Shown: one piece after another, positions 1 to 5,607 of the stretch
How positions within the stretch are numbered: position 1 is the stretch's first letter
Layout: the number at the start of each line of letters is the position of its first letter
Notes under the pieces: model-generated
The model's database searches: none
Seen by the model: the letters and a program-made list of their open reading frames with translations, nothing else
Told to the model about the DNA's origin: nothing
NCBI GenBank assembly: GCA_910577885.1
Contig: CAJTNK010000090.1
Span: forward strand, 1-7,901
Source: an uncultured Rikenella sp.
GTDB taxonomy: Bacteria; Bacteroidota; Bacteroidia; Bacteroidales; Rikenellaceae
Direction of reading: 5' to 3'
DNA length: 7,901 bases
Made by a program: the position numbers and the translations under genes

Positions 1-30
1 GCGGTCTCTGGGTTCGCTGGCAGCGTCGGT
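1..30 (-). repeat. Dispersed repeat fragment at window edge (copy of the core of the holA-downstream inverted repeat)
   Basis: These 30 nt match the reverse complement of 5536-5565 at 28 of 30 positions; I compared the bases by hand. The match begins at the first base of the window, so the element probably continues to the left. Just downstream, AAAAAGAACAGTTC at about 38-51 repeats the sequence at about 5804-5817, so two modules found after holA recur in front of ccsA. There is no coding potential here. It is probably the end of an intergenic repeat that follows the unseen upstream gene. Confidence 0.7.
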
Positions 31-73
31 TGTTCACAAAAAGAACAGTTCCTGCCCATCACAAAGAAAGTAG

Positions 74-81
74 TATCTTTA
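74..81 (+). promoter_or_regulatory. Candidate Bacteroidota -7 element upstream of ccsA
   Basis: TATCTTTA matches seven of the eight bases of the TATCTTTG box seen before holA, and fits TAnnTTTG except for the last base. It lies 31 nt before the ccsA start codon. I see no good -33 TTG-type box at the right distance, so the call is weak. Transcription may instead come from a gene left of the window. Confidence 0.3.
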
Positions 82-112
82 TGGCCCATGTCCGTTCAAT
101 GAGTATCGTGTT

Positions 113-2713
113 ATGAAAAAATTACTCGGAATATTCGCCTCCTACCCGATGATGGCCGTTCTGTTGGTTCTCTATGCCGCAGCGATGGGGGCAGCCACTT
201 TCGTGGAGAGCCGTTACGGAACCGCGGTCGCACGGGAGTGGATCTACAACAACTGGCTTTTCTACCTGGTACAGCTGCTGCTCGTGGTGAACTTCGCGGG
301 CATAGCCGCCCGACAGCACCTCGTCCGGCAGCGGAAATGGGCGACACTGACGTTTCATTACGCCTTTGCCGTGATTCTGCTCGGGGCGTTCGTCACCCAC
401 CTCACGGGGCGCGAAGGCATCATGCACATCCGCGAGGGCGAGCGTTCCGACCGGCTGCTCGACCCGCAGGATCCGACCCGAACGATCGAGAGACTGCCTT
501 TCAGCGTCGAACTGATCGATTTTCGGTTGGTGCGCTACCCGGGGTCGCACAGTCCGTCTTCATTCGAGAGCGACGTGGTGGTGCGCCGGCCGGAACGGAC
601 CGACCGACGCGAACGGATCTTCATGAACAACGTTTTGCAGGTGGGCGGCTACCGGCTCTACCAGTCGAGCTACGACCCGGACGAAGGAGGAACCGTGCTG
701 TCGGTCAACCGCGACCGGGCCGGGACACTGATTACCTACTTCGGCTACGTGCTGTTGATGGGAGGGATGGTACTGGCCCTGTTCCACCGCCACTCGCGAT
801 TCCGGACCCTGGGGCGGATGCTGGGCGAAAAGGGCGCTGCGGCAGCGGCGGTTCTTTTCGGGTTGTCGATCCTCGGTGGATTTGCGGACGAAGCGGCCGC
901 GCAGGGTGTCGACACGCTCACCTGGTCAGAACTCGAAGCGCGCTCGCGGGAGCACATGGCGCGGAGCGGCCGACCGATGCCGGACGACGCAGCGGAACCG
1001 CCCGTGGAGCGGCGCGCCGTCGACCGACGGCGCGAAAAACGGATGGCCGAGCTCTATGCCGTCGAAGCGGCCGTCAGCCGGGAGACGGCCGAGGCGTTCG
1101 GGCGGCTGATGGTGCAGAACAGCCGGGGACGGATCATGCCGGTGGACACTTATGCGGCCGAGGTGCTGCGCAAGATCGCCCGGAGCGACCGCTATGCGGG
1201 ACTGACACCGGACCAGGTGTTGATCGGCCTCGTCACCCAGCCGCAACTCTGGAGCCGGGTGCCGCTGATCGAGGTCGGCAATGAGAAGCTGTTGCGCCGC
1301 CTGGGAGTGGACGAAGAGCAGGTGCGGACCGGTCGGGCGGCCTTCATCGACCTGCTGGACGACGAAGGAGGCTACCTGTTGGCGGACGAAGTCGAGGCGG
1401 TCTATGCCAAGCCGGTTCGCACACGCGACAAGTACGACAAGGAGCTGCTCAAGCTGGACGAAAAGATCAACATCCTGCACGCCTTGTTCAACGGCCAGCT
1501 GCTGGCCCTTTTCCCGCCGGCCGACGAAGCCGCCGGAGCGGCCCGCAACGGAGGGTGGTACTCGCCGGGGGATGAGCTGAGTCCGTTCCGCGGCCAGGAT
1601 TCGATGTTCGTGAGCCGGATTTTCCCGTGGTTTGCGACCGAGAGCCTGCAGTCGTTCGAGACCGGAGAGTGGGAAACGCCGATCGAAATCATCGGCATGA
1701 TCGCCAAGTATCAGGATGTCAAGGCTTCGGCCGCTCGGATCGACCGCCGGAGGATCTCGGCCGAGATGCTCTACAACCGGCTCAACCTCTTCAAATGGGC
1801 CGGATTCGGGTACATGGGCACGGGGCTGCTGCTGATCCTCGTGCTGATTTTCCGGCTGGTCGACCCTCGGGCCCGAGGCTGGCGCGCAGCGGCCGGAGTA
1901 CTGACGGGGCTGGTCGTACTCCTCTTCCTCGGTCAGAGCCTCGGCGTCGGCCTGCGGTGGTACATCGCCGGAAGGCCCCCCGTATCGAACGCCTACGAAT
2001 CGATGATCTTCGTCTCGTGGGCCACGGCCGTAGCGGGACTCGCATTCTGGCGAAAATCGAGGATGACACTCGCACTGGCCGCTTTCCTCTCCGGGGTGCT
2101 GATGTTCGTTTCGACGCTCAATTGGATGGATCCCGAGATCACGCCACTCGTTCCGGTCCTCAAATCGCCGTGGCTGCTGGTCCACGTAGCGGCAATCACG
2201 GGGAGTTACGGATTCTTCGGGATCGGTTTTCTGCTGGGGCTGATCGCCCTGGTGACAATGGCCTGCAAACGGACCGCCAACGCCGAACGGCTCGACCGAC
2301 AGATCCGCGAACTCACGATCATCAACGAAATGGCCCTGACCGTCGGCCTGGTGCTGCTGACGGCGGGGACTTTTCTCGGTGCGGTGTGGGCCAACGAGTC
2401 CTGGGGGCGATACTGGGGGTGGGACCCGAAAGAGACATGGGCGCTGGTGACGATGATCGTCTACACGTTCATCCTCCACGCTCGCTTCGTACCGGCTCTG
2501 CGGCGCGGCGGAGACTACCTCTTCAGCCTCCTGAGCCTGATCGGTCTGGGGGCCGTGCTGATGACCTTCTTCGGCGTCAACTACTACCTCAGCGGCATGC
2601 ACTCTTACGGAGCGGACTCGGCACCGCCGGGACTCTACGCGATTTGGGTGGTCTACGGCGTAGCGGCTCTGGTCGCCGGACTGGCCTGGCGAAAACGCCA
2701 CCTCCACCCCTAA
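113..2713 (+). CDS. ccsA: Fused CcsB-CcsA (ResB/CcsA) cytochrome c synthase
   Basis: This 866-aa inner-membrane protein is predicted to export heme and attach it to CXXCH motifs of c-type cytochromes in the periplasm (System II). The ResB/CcsB-like part has membrane segments near residues 12-30, 48-66, 78-97 and 205-224. Another hydrophobic stretch lies at about 241-262. A soluble region follows at about 265-555. Its stretch around 329-400 (FGRLMVQNSRGR...) resembles the middle domain usual in Bacteroidota CcsA proteins. The CcsA core spans about 562-860 and carries the WWD motif WGRYWGWDPKETWALVT at 764-780. Four histidines fall where CcsBA heme ligands are expected: H82 in TM3, H691 (WLLVHV), H789 and H830 (GMHSYG). 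ATG 113 is the only usable in-frame start, because an in-frame TAG lies at 71-73. In this phylum the gene often follows nitrite reductase nrfHA, but the left neighbour is outside the window. The gene appears intact. Confidence 0.95.
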   Translation: MKKLLGIFASYPMMAVLLVLYAAAMGAATFVESRYGTAVAREWIYNNWLFYLVQLLLVVNFAGIAARQHLVRQRKWATLTFHYAFAVILLGAFVTHLTGREGIMHIREGERSDRLLDPQDPTRTIERLPFSVELIDFRLVRYPGSHSPSSFESDVVVRRPERTDRRERIFMNNVLQVGGYRLYQSSYDPDEGGTVLSVNRDRAGTLITYFGYVLLMGGMVLALFHRHSRFRTLGRMLGEKGAAAAAVLFGLSILGGFADEAAAQGVDTLTWSELEARSREHMARSGRPMPDDAAEPPVERRAVDRRREKRMAELYAVEAAVSRETAEAFGRLMVQNSRGRIMPVDTYAAEVLRKIARSDRYAGLTPDQVLIGLVTQPQLWSRVPLIEVGNEKLLRRLGVDEEQVRTGRAAFIDLLDDEGGYLLADEVEAVYAKPVRTRDKYDKELLKLDEKINILHALFNGQLLALFPPADEAAGAARNGGWYSPGDELSPFRGQDSMFVSRIFPWFATESLQSFETGEWETPIEIIGMIAKYQDVKASAARIDRRRISAEMLYNRLNLFKWAGFGYMGTGLLLILVLIFRLVDPRARGWRAAAGVLTGLVVLLFLGQSLGVGLRWYIAGRPPVSNAYESMIFVSWATAVAGLAFWRKSRMTLALAAFLSGVLMFVSTLNWMDPEITPLVPVLKSPWLLVHVAAITGSYGFFGIGFLLGLIALVTMACKRTANAERLDRQIRELTIINEMALTVGLVLLTAGTFLGAVWANESWGRYWGWDPKETWALVTMIVYTFILHARFVPALRRGGDYLFSLLSLIGLGAVLMTFFGVNYYLSGMHSYGADSAPPGLYAIWVVYGVAALVAGLAWRKRHLHP

Positions 2714-2736
2714 CCGACTCACCCGCCCGGTGAGCA

Positions 2737-2775
2737 CAGCTCCGGGGTCCGCTCGGCACGCGAGGGCTGTTTTTT
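2737..2775 (+). terminator. Probable intrinsic terminator after ccsA, overlapping a dispersed-repeat copy
   Basis: CAGC at 2737-2740 can pair with GCTG at 2766-2769, with some inner pairing (GCTC with GAG), and six T residues follow at 2770-2775. A separate perfect hairpin just upstream pairs CTCACC (2718-2723) with GGTGAG (2729-2734). The stem is imperfect, so this is a moderate call. Part of it (2749-2769) matches 7722-7742 at 19 of 21 bases, so the terminator seems to be built from, or invaded by, the GTGCCGAGCGGCAC repeat family. Confidence 0.45.
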
Positions 2776-2890
2776 GGGGGCAAATTTTTCCCCCGGTAAG
2801 CCCCAGCAATGCGTAGCATCGCCGGCCCACCGCGGGCACGCGGGGCCCGCCCGGCCCGAGGGCAGTTCCTGCTCGTAGGGATAGCTCGAC

Positions 2891-2953
2891 CCGCGCGCGA
2901 CTGCTGGAGGCCAAACAATTTTCATTGTTTGGCCAACTTCCGCCAGCGCGCGG
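2891..2953. repeat. Nested palindrome (63 nt)
   Basis: An outer pair, CCGCGCGC (2891-2898) with GCGCGCGG (2946-2953), encloses a perfect 11-bp hairpin: GGCCAAACAAT (2909-2919), loop tttc, ATTGTTTGGCC (2924-2934). The plan of a GC-rich outer arm, a spacer and an AT-richer inner hairpin is shared with the elements at 3691-3766, 3815-3890 and 3998-4073, although the bases differ. It lies directly upstream of the decayed lectin-fold fragment. Confidence 0.7.
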
Positions 2954-2963
2954 TCCATGCTAA

Positions 2964-3185
2964 TTGCAGCTGGCAGGCCCGGTTGGAGTGCCCAGCGTCC
3001 CCCCGGGCTACCGCATGTACGGCTCCGGTAGGTGGTCTTACGTCGGTAGCCACGGGTTCAACTGGTCGTCGACCAAATCCGTCCCCACTGCCCGCAGCTT
3101 GGACTTCGGCTACGGCTTTCTCGCCCGAATGGCCAGCAAAACGCCCGGTGGGCGCGGTTTTCAGTTGCGCTGCCTCCAGGAATAG
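2964..3185 (+). pseudogene. C-terminal fragment of a FISUMP/DUF1566-type (C-type-lectin-like fold) surface protein
   Basis: Read from about 2994, the frame gives PPGYRMYGSGRWSYVGSHG, then FNWSST, then ARSLDFGYGF, and ends with GFQLRCLQE before a TAG at 3183-3185. This follows the usual C-terminal pattern of FISUMP/DUF1566-like domains in Bacteroidota: GYR...VGS.G..WSST...A..L.F...GF.(V/L)RC. An in-frame TAA at 2961-2963 cuts the frame, and no N-terminal part, signal peptide or lipobox is visible upstream in any frame, so this looks like a remnant. The only in-frame start would be TTG at 2964, with no convincing ribosome site. Lectin-fold domains of this kind are also common targets of diversity-generating retroelements, whose variable repeat sits at exactly this C-terminal end. 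No reverse transcriptase is in the window. Family assignment is by pattern recognition only. Confidence 0.55.
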
Positions 3186-3314
3186 GGGTGCCGCTGAGCC
3201 CCGGGACGAAGCCTCCCAGTTCCCCGCCGGGCCGACGCTCTCGGGAAGAATACAACTACTTTTCTACTAAATAAAGGCACGCGCCGTGGCGCGAACGCGT
3301 CTGCCGCGAGGGCT

Positions 3315-3344
3315 CCTACTTTCTGTGATGCGACAGAAAGTAGG
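3315..3344. repeat. Perfect 12-bp hairpin
   Basis: CCTACTTTCTGT (3315-3326) pairs perfectly with ACAGAAAGTAGG (3333-3344) around a 6-nt loop (gatgcg). The following GCCCCCAAAAAACA (3344-3357) is the exact reverse complement of 2768-2781. On the minus strand a T-rich tract therefore precedes the stem rather than following it, and on the plus strand an A tract follows it, so it does not look like a terminator in either direction. Confidence 0.7.
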
Positions 3345-3382
3345 CCCCCAAAAAACAAGCACAACGAGCGCGCAGCGCGCAT

Positions 3383-3405
3383 CCAAGGGGACTCCGTCCC
3401 CTTGG
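3383..3405. repeat. Perfect 10-bp hairpin with 3-nt loop
   Basis: CCAAGGGGAC (3383-3392) pairs perfectly with GTCCCCTTGG (3396-3405) around the loop tcc. It is the strongest of a set of perfect 3-nt-loop hairpins confined to the non-coding parts of this window. No T tract follows it, so it is probably not a simple terminator. Confidence 0.75.
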
Positions 3406-3449
3406 CCAACCCCCGCTGCTACCCGAACTTGGCCAAGCCCTCTTGCGGG

Positions 3450-3504
3450 CCGACGCCAGCGGGCTTTGCAAAGAAAAACCCAGCCTTCGGGTGCCGAGCG
3501 GCAC
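3450..3504 (+). repeat. 55-nt dispersed repeat, copy 1 (ends in GTGCCGAGCGGCAC)
   Basis: This segment matches the reverse complement of 7719-7773 at 49 of 55 bases with no gap. It begins CCGACGCCAGCGG, contains AAAACCCAG, and ends in the near-palindrome GTGCCGAGCGGCAC. Further partial copies lie at 4166-4198, 7880-7901 and 2749-2769. No flanking target-site duplication or open frame was seen. Confidence 0.75.
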
Positions 3505-3515
3505 CGCAAAGGCCG

Positions 3516-3532
3516 GCGATGCGGAGCATCGC
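3516..3532. repeat. Perfect 7-bp hairpin with 3-nt loop
   Basis: GCGATGC pairs with GCATCGC around gga, 11 nt after the 55-nt repeat copy 1. The same stem sequence recurs at 3621-3639 with a different loop (aaa). A degenerate form (ATGC, gta, GCAT) appears near 2811-2821. Confidence 0.6.
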
Positions 3533-3562
3533 GAAACTGACCCGCCCTCTTTCAGAAAAATT

Positions 3563-3639
3563 CGTCCTCGGGCGCGCCCCCCGGCGCCCACTTTACAGCG
3601 GTCGCTGCCCGCCGAGGACGCGCGATGCAAAGCATCGCG
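3563..3639. repeat. Palindromic cluster: 9-bp outer pair plus a 3-nt-loop hairpin
   Basis: CGTCCTCGG (3563-3571) pairs with CCGAGGACG (3612-3620), enclosing a GGGCGC/GCGCCC pair (3570-3575 with 3584-3589); the two left arms share two bases, so both pairs cannot form fully at once. The adjoining CGCGATGC (3621-3628) pairs with GCATCGCG (3632-3639) around aaa. The 17 nt at 3560-3576 recur exactly at 7702-7718, directly before another GTGCCGCTCGGCAC copy. Confidence 0.55.
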
Positions 3640-3687
3640 ACTGGATCGGAAAAACTGCTCCGCCCCCCTGCTCCGCCCCACGGTCTC

Positions 3688-3766
3688 TGTCCGCGCGCCT
3701 TGGGAAATCATTCCCGATAAACTCACCGTTTATCGGGTTGATTTCCTCTTAAGGCGTGGCGCGCGG
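3688..3766. repeat. Three-tier nested palindrome, direct-repeat unit A (79 nt)
   Basis: Three stacked pairings are visible: CCGCGCGCC (3691-3699) with GGCGCGCGG (3758-3766), GGAAATCA (3703-3710) with TGATTTCC (3739-3746), and CCCGATAAAC (3713-3722) with GTTTATCGGG (3728-3737). The 79 nt are repeated at 3995-4073 with six substitutions and no gap. The structure resembles REP/BIME-type or MITE-like elements, but no partner transposase is present. Confidence 0.85.
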
Positions 3767-3814
3767 GGTTTCGGGTTTCTCGCTGCATTTTGCGACGGAA
3801 ACCCAACAAAAGGC

Positions 3815-3890
3815 GGTCGCCCGCGGGGATTTCACTTCGATTGTGCTTTCGCACAATGACTGAAATCCCTATTTAGGCGGGCGGGCGACC
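3815..3890. repeat. Three-tier nested palindrome, divergent member
   Basis: GGTCGCCCGC (3815-3824) pairs with GCGGGCGACC (3881-3890), GGGATTTCA (3826-3834) with TGAAATCCC (3861-3869), and ATTGTGC (3840-3846) with GCACAAT (3851-3857) around the loop tttc. It has the same plan as the units on either side, including a TTTAGGCG after the middle arm where unit A has TTAAGGCG and unit B has CTAAGGCG, but different stem bases. It sits in the 228-nt spacer between units A and B. Confidence 0.8.
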
Positions 3891-3994
3891 AAAAACCGTC
3901 TTCGACTGCGCTCAGGCCGCGCAGGCCGCCCTTACGCCGGGCAGGCGGTGCCTTCCGGCACTCGGGACTGGCCATCCGGGCGAGAAACATTCTT

Positions 3995-4073
3995 TGTCCG
4001 CGCGCCTGGGGAAATCATTTCCGATAAACTCATCGTTTATCGGTTTGATTTCCTCCTAAGGCGGGGCGCGCGG
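3995..4073. repeat. Three-tier nested palindrome, direct-repeat unit B (79 nt)
   Basis: It is identical to 3688-3766 except for six substitutions, at a constant offset of 307. Outer arms (3998-4006 with 4065-4073) and middle arms (4010-4017 with 4046-4053) are fully kept. The inner stem is 9 bp (CCGATAAAC with GTTTATCGG), one pair shorter than in unit A. If read as protein, four of the six changes would alter the amino acid, which argues against a coding role. Confidence 0.85.
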
Positions 4074-4120
4074 AGTTTGGACTGCGCTCCCGCGCGGGGC
4101 CGCGTGCTCGCGGCGAGCGG

Positions 4121-4137
4121 GCAAAACTTCGTTTTGC
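4121..4137. repeat. Perfect 7-bp hairpin with 3-nt loop
   Basis: GCAAAAC pairs with GTTTTGC around ttc. A smaller one (GCTCG, cgg, CGAGC at 4106-4118) sits just upstream. It lies shortly before the partial copy of the GTGCCGAGCGGCAC repeat at 4166-4198. Confidence 0.55.
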
Positions 4138-4165
4138 TAGGGCCTGACGGACGAGAAATTTTCCG

Positions 4166-4198
4166 AGAAAAACCCAGCTTTCGAGTGCCGAGCGGCAC
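4166..4198 (+). repeat. Dispersed repeat, copy 2 (3' part)
   Basis: These 33 nt match 3472-3504 at 31 of 33 bases and end in GTGCCGAGCGGCAC. Only the right-hand part of the 55-nt element is recognisable; the CCGACGCCAGCGG left end is absent. It lies about 100 nt upstream of the holA promoter box. Confidence 0.7.
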
Positions 4199-4300
4199 CC
4201 GAGCGACACCTTGTCAGGCTGGCCCCAATGCCTGCTTTTCTCCGGAAGAAACCCTCCGATAAATAACCGGTCTCGTGAACCGATTCCCGCGCAAAAACAG

Positions 4301-4308
4301 TATCTTTG
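4301..4308 (+). promoter_or_regulatory. Bacteroidota-type -7 box for holA
   Basis: TATCTTTG is an exact match to the TAnnTTTG -7 consensus of the Bacteroidota primary sigma factor. It lies only 7 nt before the ATG at 4316, so the transcript would start at or near the start codon, giving an almost leaderless message. No clear -33 box is visible. The purine run GGAGGG at 4308-4313 overlaps the end of the box and lies right before the ATG, so it could otherwise be a ribosome site. Confidence 0.5.
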
Positions 4309-4315
4309 GAGGGAT

Positions 4316-5395
4316 ATGGCAAAACAAAATTTCAGAGAGGTTCAACAGCAGGCTCGGCAAATCATGGCCGAACTCAAGAAGGGGAATTATGCGCCTATTT
4401 ATCTGTTGATGGGAGAGGAGGGATTCTATACGGACAAGATCTCGGGATACATTGCCGCCCATGCGTTGGGAGAGGCCGAACGGGAGTTCAACCAAACGGT
4501 CGTTTACGGCAAGGATACGGAGGGGAGCGCCGTGGTATCGTTGTGTCGGCGGTATCCGATGATGAGTCAGCGGCAGGTGGTAATCGTACGCGAGGCCCAG
4601 GCTTTGCGCGGGTTCGACGCCCTGGGGGTCTATGCCCGACAGCCTCTGGCGAGCACCGTGCTGGTGATCTGCTACAAGGGCAAAAGCCTCGACAAACGGT
4701 CGGTGATCTACAAACAACTGGCCAGCTGTCCAGGGATGGTGACACTGGAAAGTACCGCACCTCGGGAGTACGAGATGGAGAGTTGGATTCGCGAGCTTTT
4801 CCAGGCCCGGGGGAGCGACATCGAACCGAAAGCGGTTCAGATGATGGCCGACCACCTGGGAACCGACCTGCAAAAAATCGACAACGAGGTCGAAAAGCTC
4901 TTCACGCGGCTGCCCGAAGGGACGCGGGAGATTACGGCGGCGCACATCGAGCAAAACATCGGAATCAGTAAGGATTTCAACAATTTCGAGCTGACACGGG
5001 CTTTGTCCGACCGGGATATGGCCAAGGCGTTGATGATCGCCGACCATTTTGCGGCGGATCCGAAAGGGAATCCGCTGGTGGTGACGATTTCGACGCTCTT
5101 CAACCACTTTCAACGGATCGTCACGCTGGGCATCGCCAAGTGGGAGAACCAAAAACAGGGACGTCCCGCGATGACCGGTTTATCGGAACAGGAGATTGCC
5201 CGGATGCTGAAACTCCCCAACCCGTTCTTCGCCCGCGAGTACATCACCGCCTCGGCCAACTATCCGAATGCCAAGGCTTTCGCGATTTTAGGCTGGCTCC
5301 GGGAGTTCGACATGAAGTCAAAAGGCATGAATGCCGGGTCGGCACAAGACGGCGAGTTGCTGCGCGAACTGATTCTGCGAATCGCAACACTCTAA
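4316..5395 (+). CDS. holA: DNA polymerase III subunit delta (clamp loader)
   Basis: The 359-aa product should be the delta subunit of the clamp-loader complex, which opens the beta sliding clamp for loading onto primed DNA. Recognisable blocks are APIYLLMGEEGFYTDKI at 26-42 (N-terminal AAA-like domain), VVIVREAQAL at 88-97, VLVICYKGKSLDKRSVIYK at 115-133, the lid-domain segment around 154-197 (ESWIRELF...DLQKIDNEVEKL), and FNNFELTRAL at 221-230 opening the C-terminal collar domain. The length fits the family (about 340-360 aa). The ATG at 4316 is preferred over an in-frame start at 4211, which would add 35 unlikely residues and lies upstream of the TATCTTTG box. The gene stands alone on this strand, flanked by repeat-rich DNA on both sides. 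No frameshift or missing domain was seen. Confidence 0.95.
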   Translation: MAKQNFREVQQQARQIMAELKKGNYAPIYLLMGEEGFYTDKISGYIAAHALGEAEREFNQTVVYGKDTEGSAVVSLCRRYPMMSQRQVVIVREAQALRGFDALGVYARQPLASTVLVICYKGKSLDKRSVIYKQLASCPGMVTLESTAPREYEMESWIRELFQARGSDIEPKAVQMMADHLGTDLQKIDNEVEKLFTRLPEGTREITAAHIEQNIGISKDFNNFELTRALSDRDMAKALMIADHFAADPKGNPLVVTISTLFNHFQRIVTLGIAKWENQKQGRPAMTGLSEQEIARMLKLPNPFFAREYITASANYPNAKAFAILGWLREFDMKSKGMNAGSAQDGELLRELILRIATL

Positions 5396-5444
5396 TTCTT
5401 TATTTTGCTACCCGTTCTTTAGCGACGGGAGGGTACTGCCGCTT

Positions 5445-5607
5445 TTTACCTTCGGTTTCCTCGCGCTACCTCGGCATAGCCCGCAAGCGGCCTCTGCCCT
5501 CGGTACGCTGCTCGGTTGAAAAAAGCGGCACCAAAACCGACGCTGCCAGCGAGACCAGAGACCGCTTGCGGGCTATGGCGAGCGGCGAGGAGAAAACCGA
5601 AGGTAAA
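5445..5607. repeat. Long imperfect inverted repeat downstream of holA (163 nt)
   Basis: TTTACCTTCGGTTT (5445-5458) pairs perfectly with 5594-5607, and CATAGCCCGCAAGCGG (5475-5490) pairs perfectly with 5562-5577. Interrupted pairing continues inward to CGGTT (5513-5517) with AACCG (5535-5539). It starts 50 nt after the holA stop codon. Its right inner arm (5536-5565) recurs at the left edge of the window. It could act as a transcription end structure, a processed RNA, or a non-autonomous mobile repeat; no T tract marks it as a standard terminator. Confidence 0.8.

Larger units (their letters stand above)
2714..4300. other. 1.6-kb gene-free, repeat-dense intergenic region
   Basis: No open frame here has a recognisable intact protein. 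The stretch is made of a terminator-like hairpin, a decayed lectin-fold coding fragment (2964-3185), at least four nested palindromes (2891-2953, 3691-3766, 3815-3890, 3998-4073), several perfect short hairpins, and two clear copies of the 55-nt GTGCCGAGCGGCAC element. A degenerate copy (GTGCC, ttcc, GGCAC) lies near 3947-3970. The size and repeat load are unusual between two housekeeping genes. It may be a landing zone for repeats, a scar of a lost gene, or a source of structured RNA. Confidence 0.7.

Noticed and set aside
238..1284. 348-codon plus-strand frame inside ccsA (and a similar one at 1627-2733)
   Set aside because: These are out-of-frame shadows of ccsA, rich in Arg, Gly and Ala, with no motif or independent start signal.
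926..2914. 662-codon open frame on the minus strand
   Set aside because: It lies almost entirely antisense to the clearly conserved ccsA gene, and its translation is low-complexity and charged without recognisable domains. Long antisense frames are common opposite GC-rich genes.
2809..3270. 153-codon plus-strand frame overlapping the lectin-fold fragment
   Set aside because: The recognisable GYR...WSST...FQLRCLQE pattern is in a different frame. This frame has only Arg/Ala/Pro-rich sequence.
3688..4073. CRISPR array
   Set aside because: There are only two near-identical 79-nt units 228 nt apart, with another palindrome between them. No regular short repeats and spacers, and no cas genes.
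3443..4262. Two plus-strand frames (3443-3859 and 3948-4262) sharing a similar stretch, DKL(T/I)VYR(V/F)DFLLRRGAR
   Set aside because: The similarity is just the translated 79-nt palindromic repeat. Four of its six base differences change the amino acid, giving no sign of protein-level selection. The frames are otherwise low-complexity.
2714..4300. Complete diversity-generating retroelement or transposon
   Set aside because: No reverse transcriptase, transposase or accessory gene is encoded here. Only a lectin-fold fragment and palindromic repeats are visible, so a full system cannot be claimed.
4211..4315. Upstream in-frame extension of holA
   Set aside because: It would add 35 residues unlike any delta subunit, and it lies upstream of the TATCTTTG box next to the conserved-looking start at 4316.
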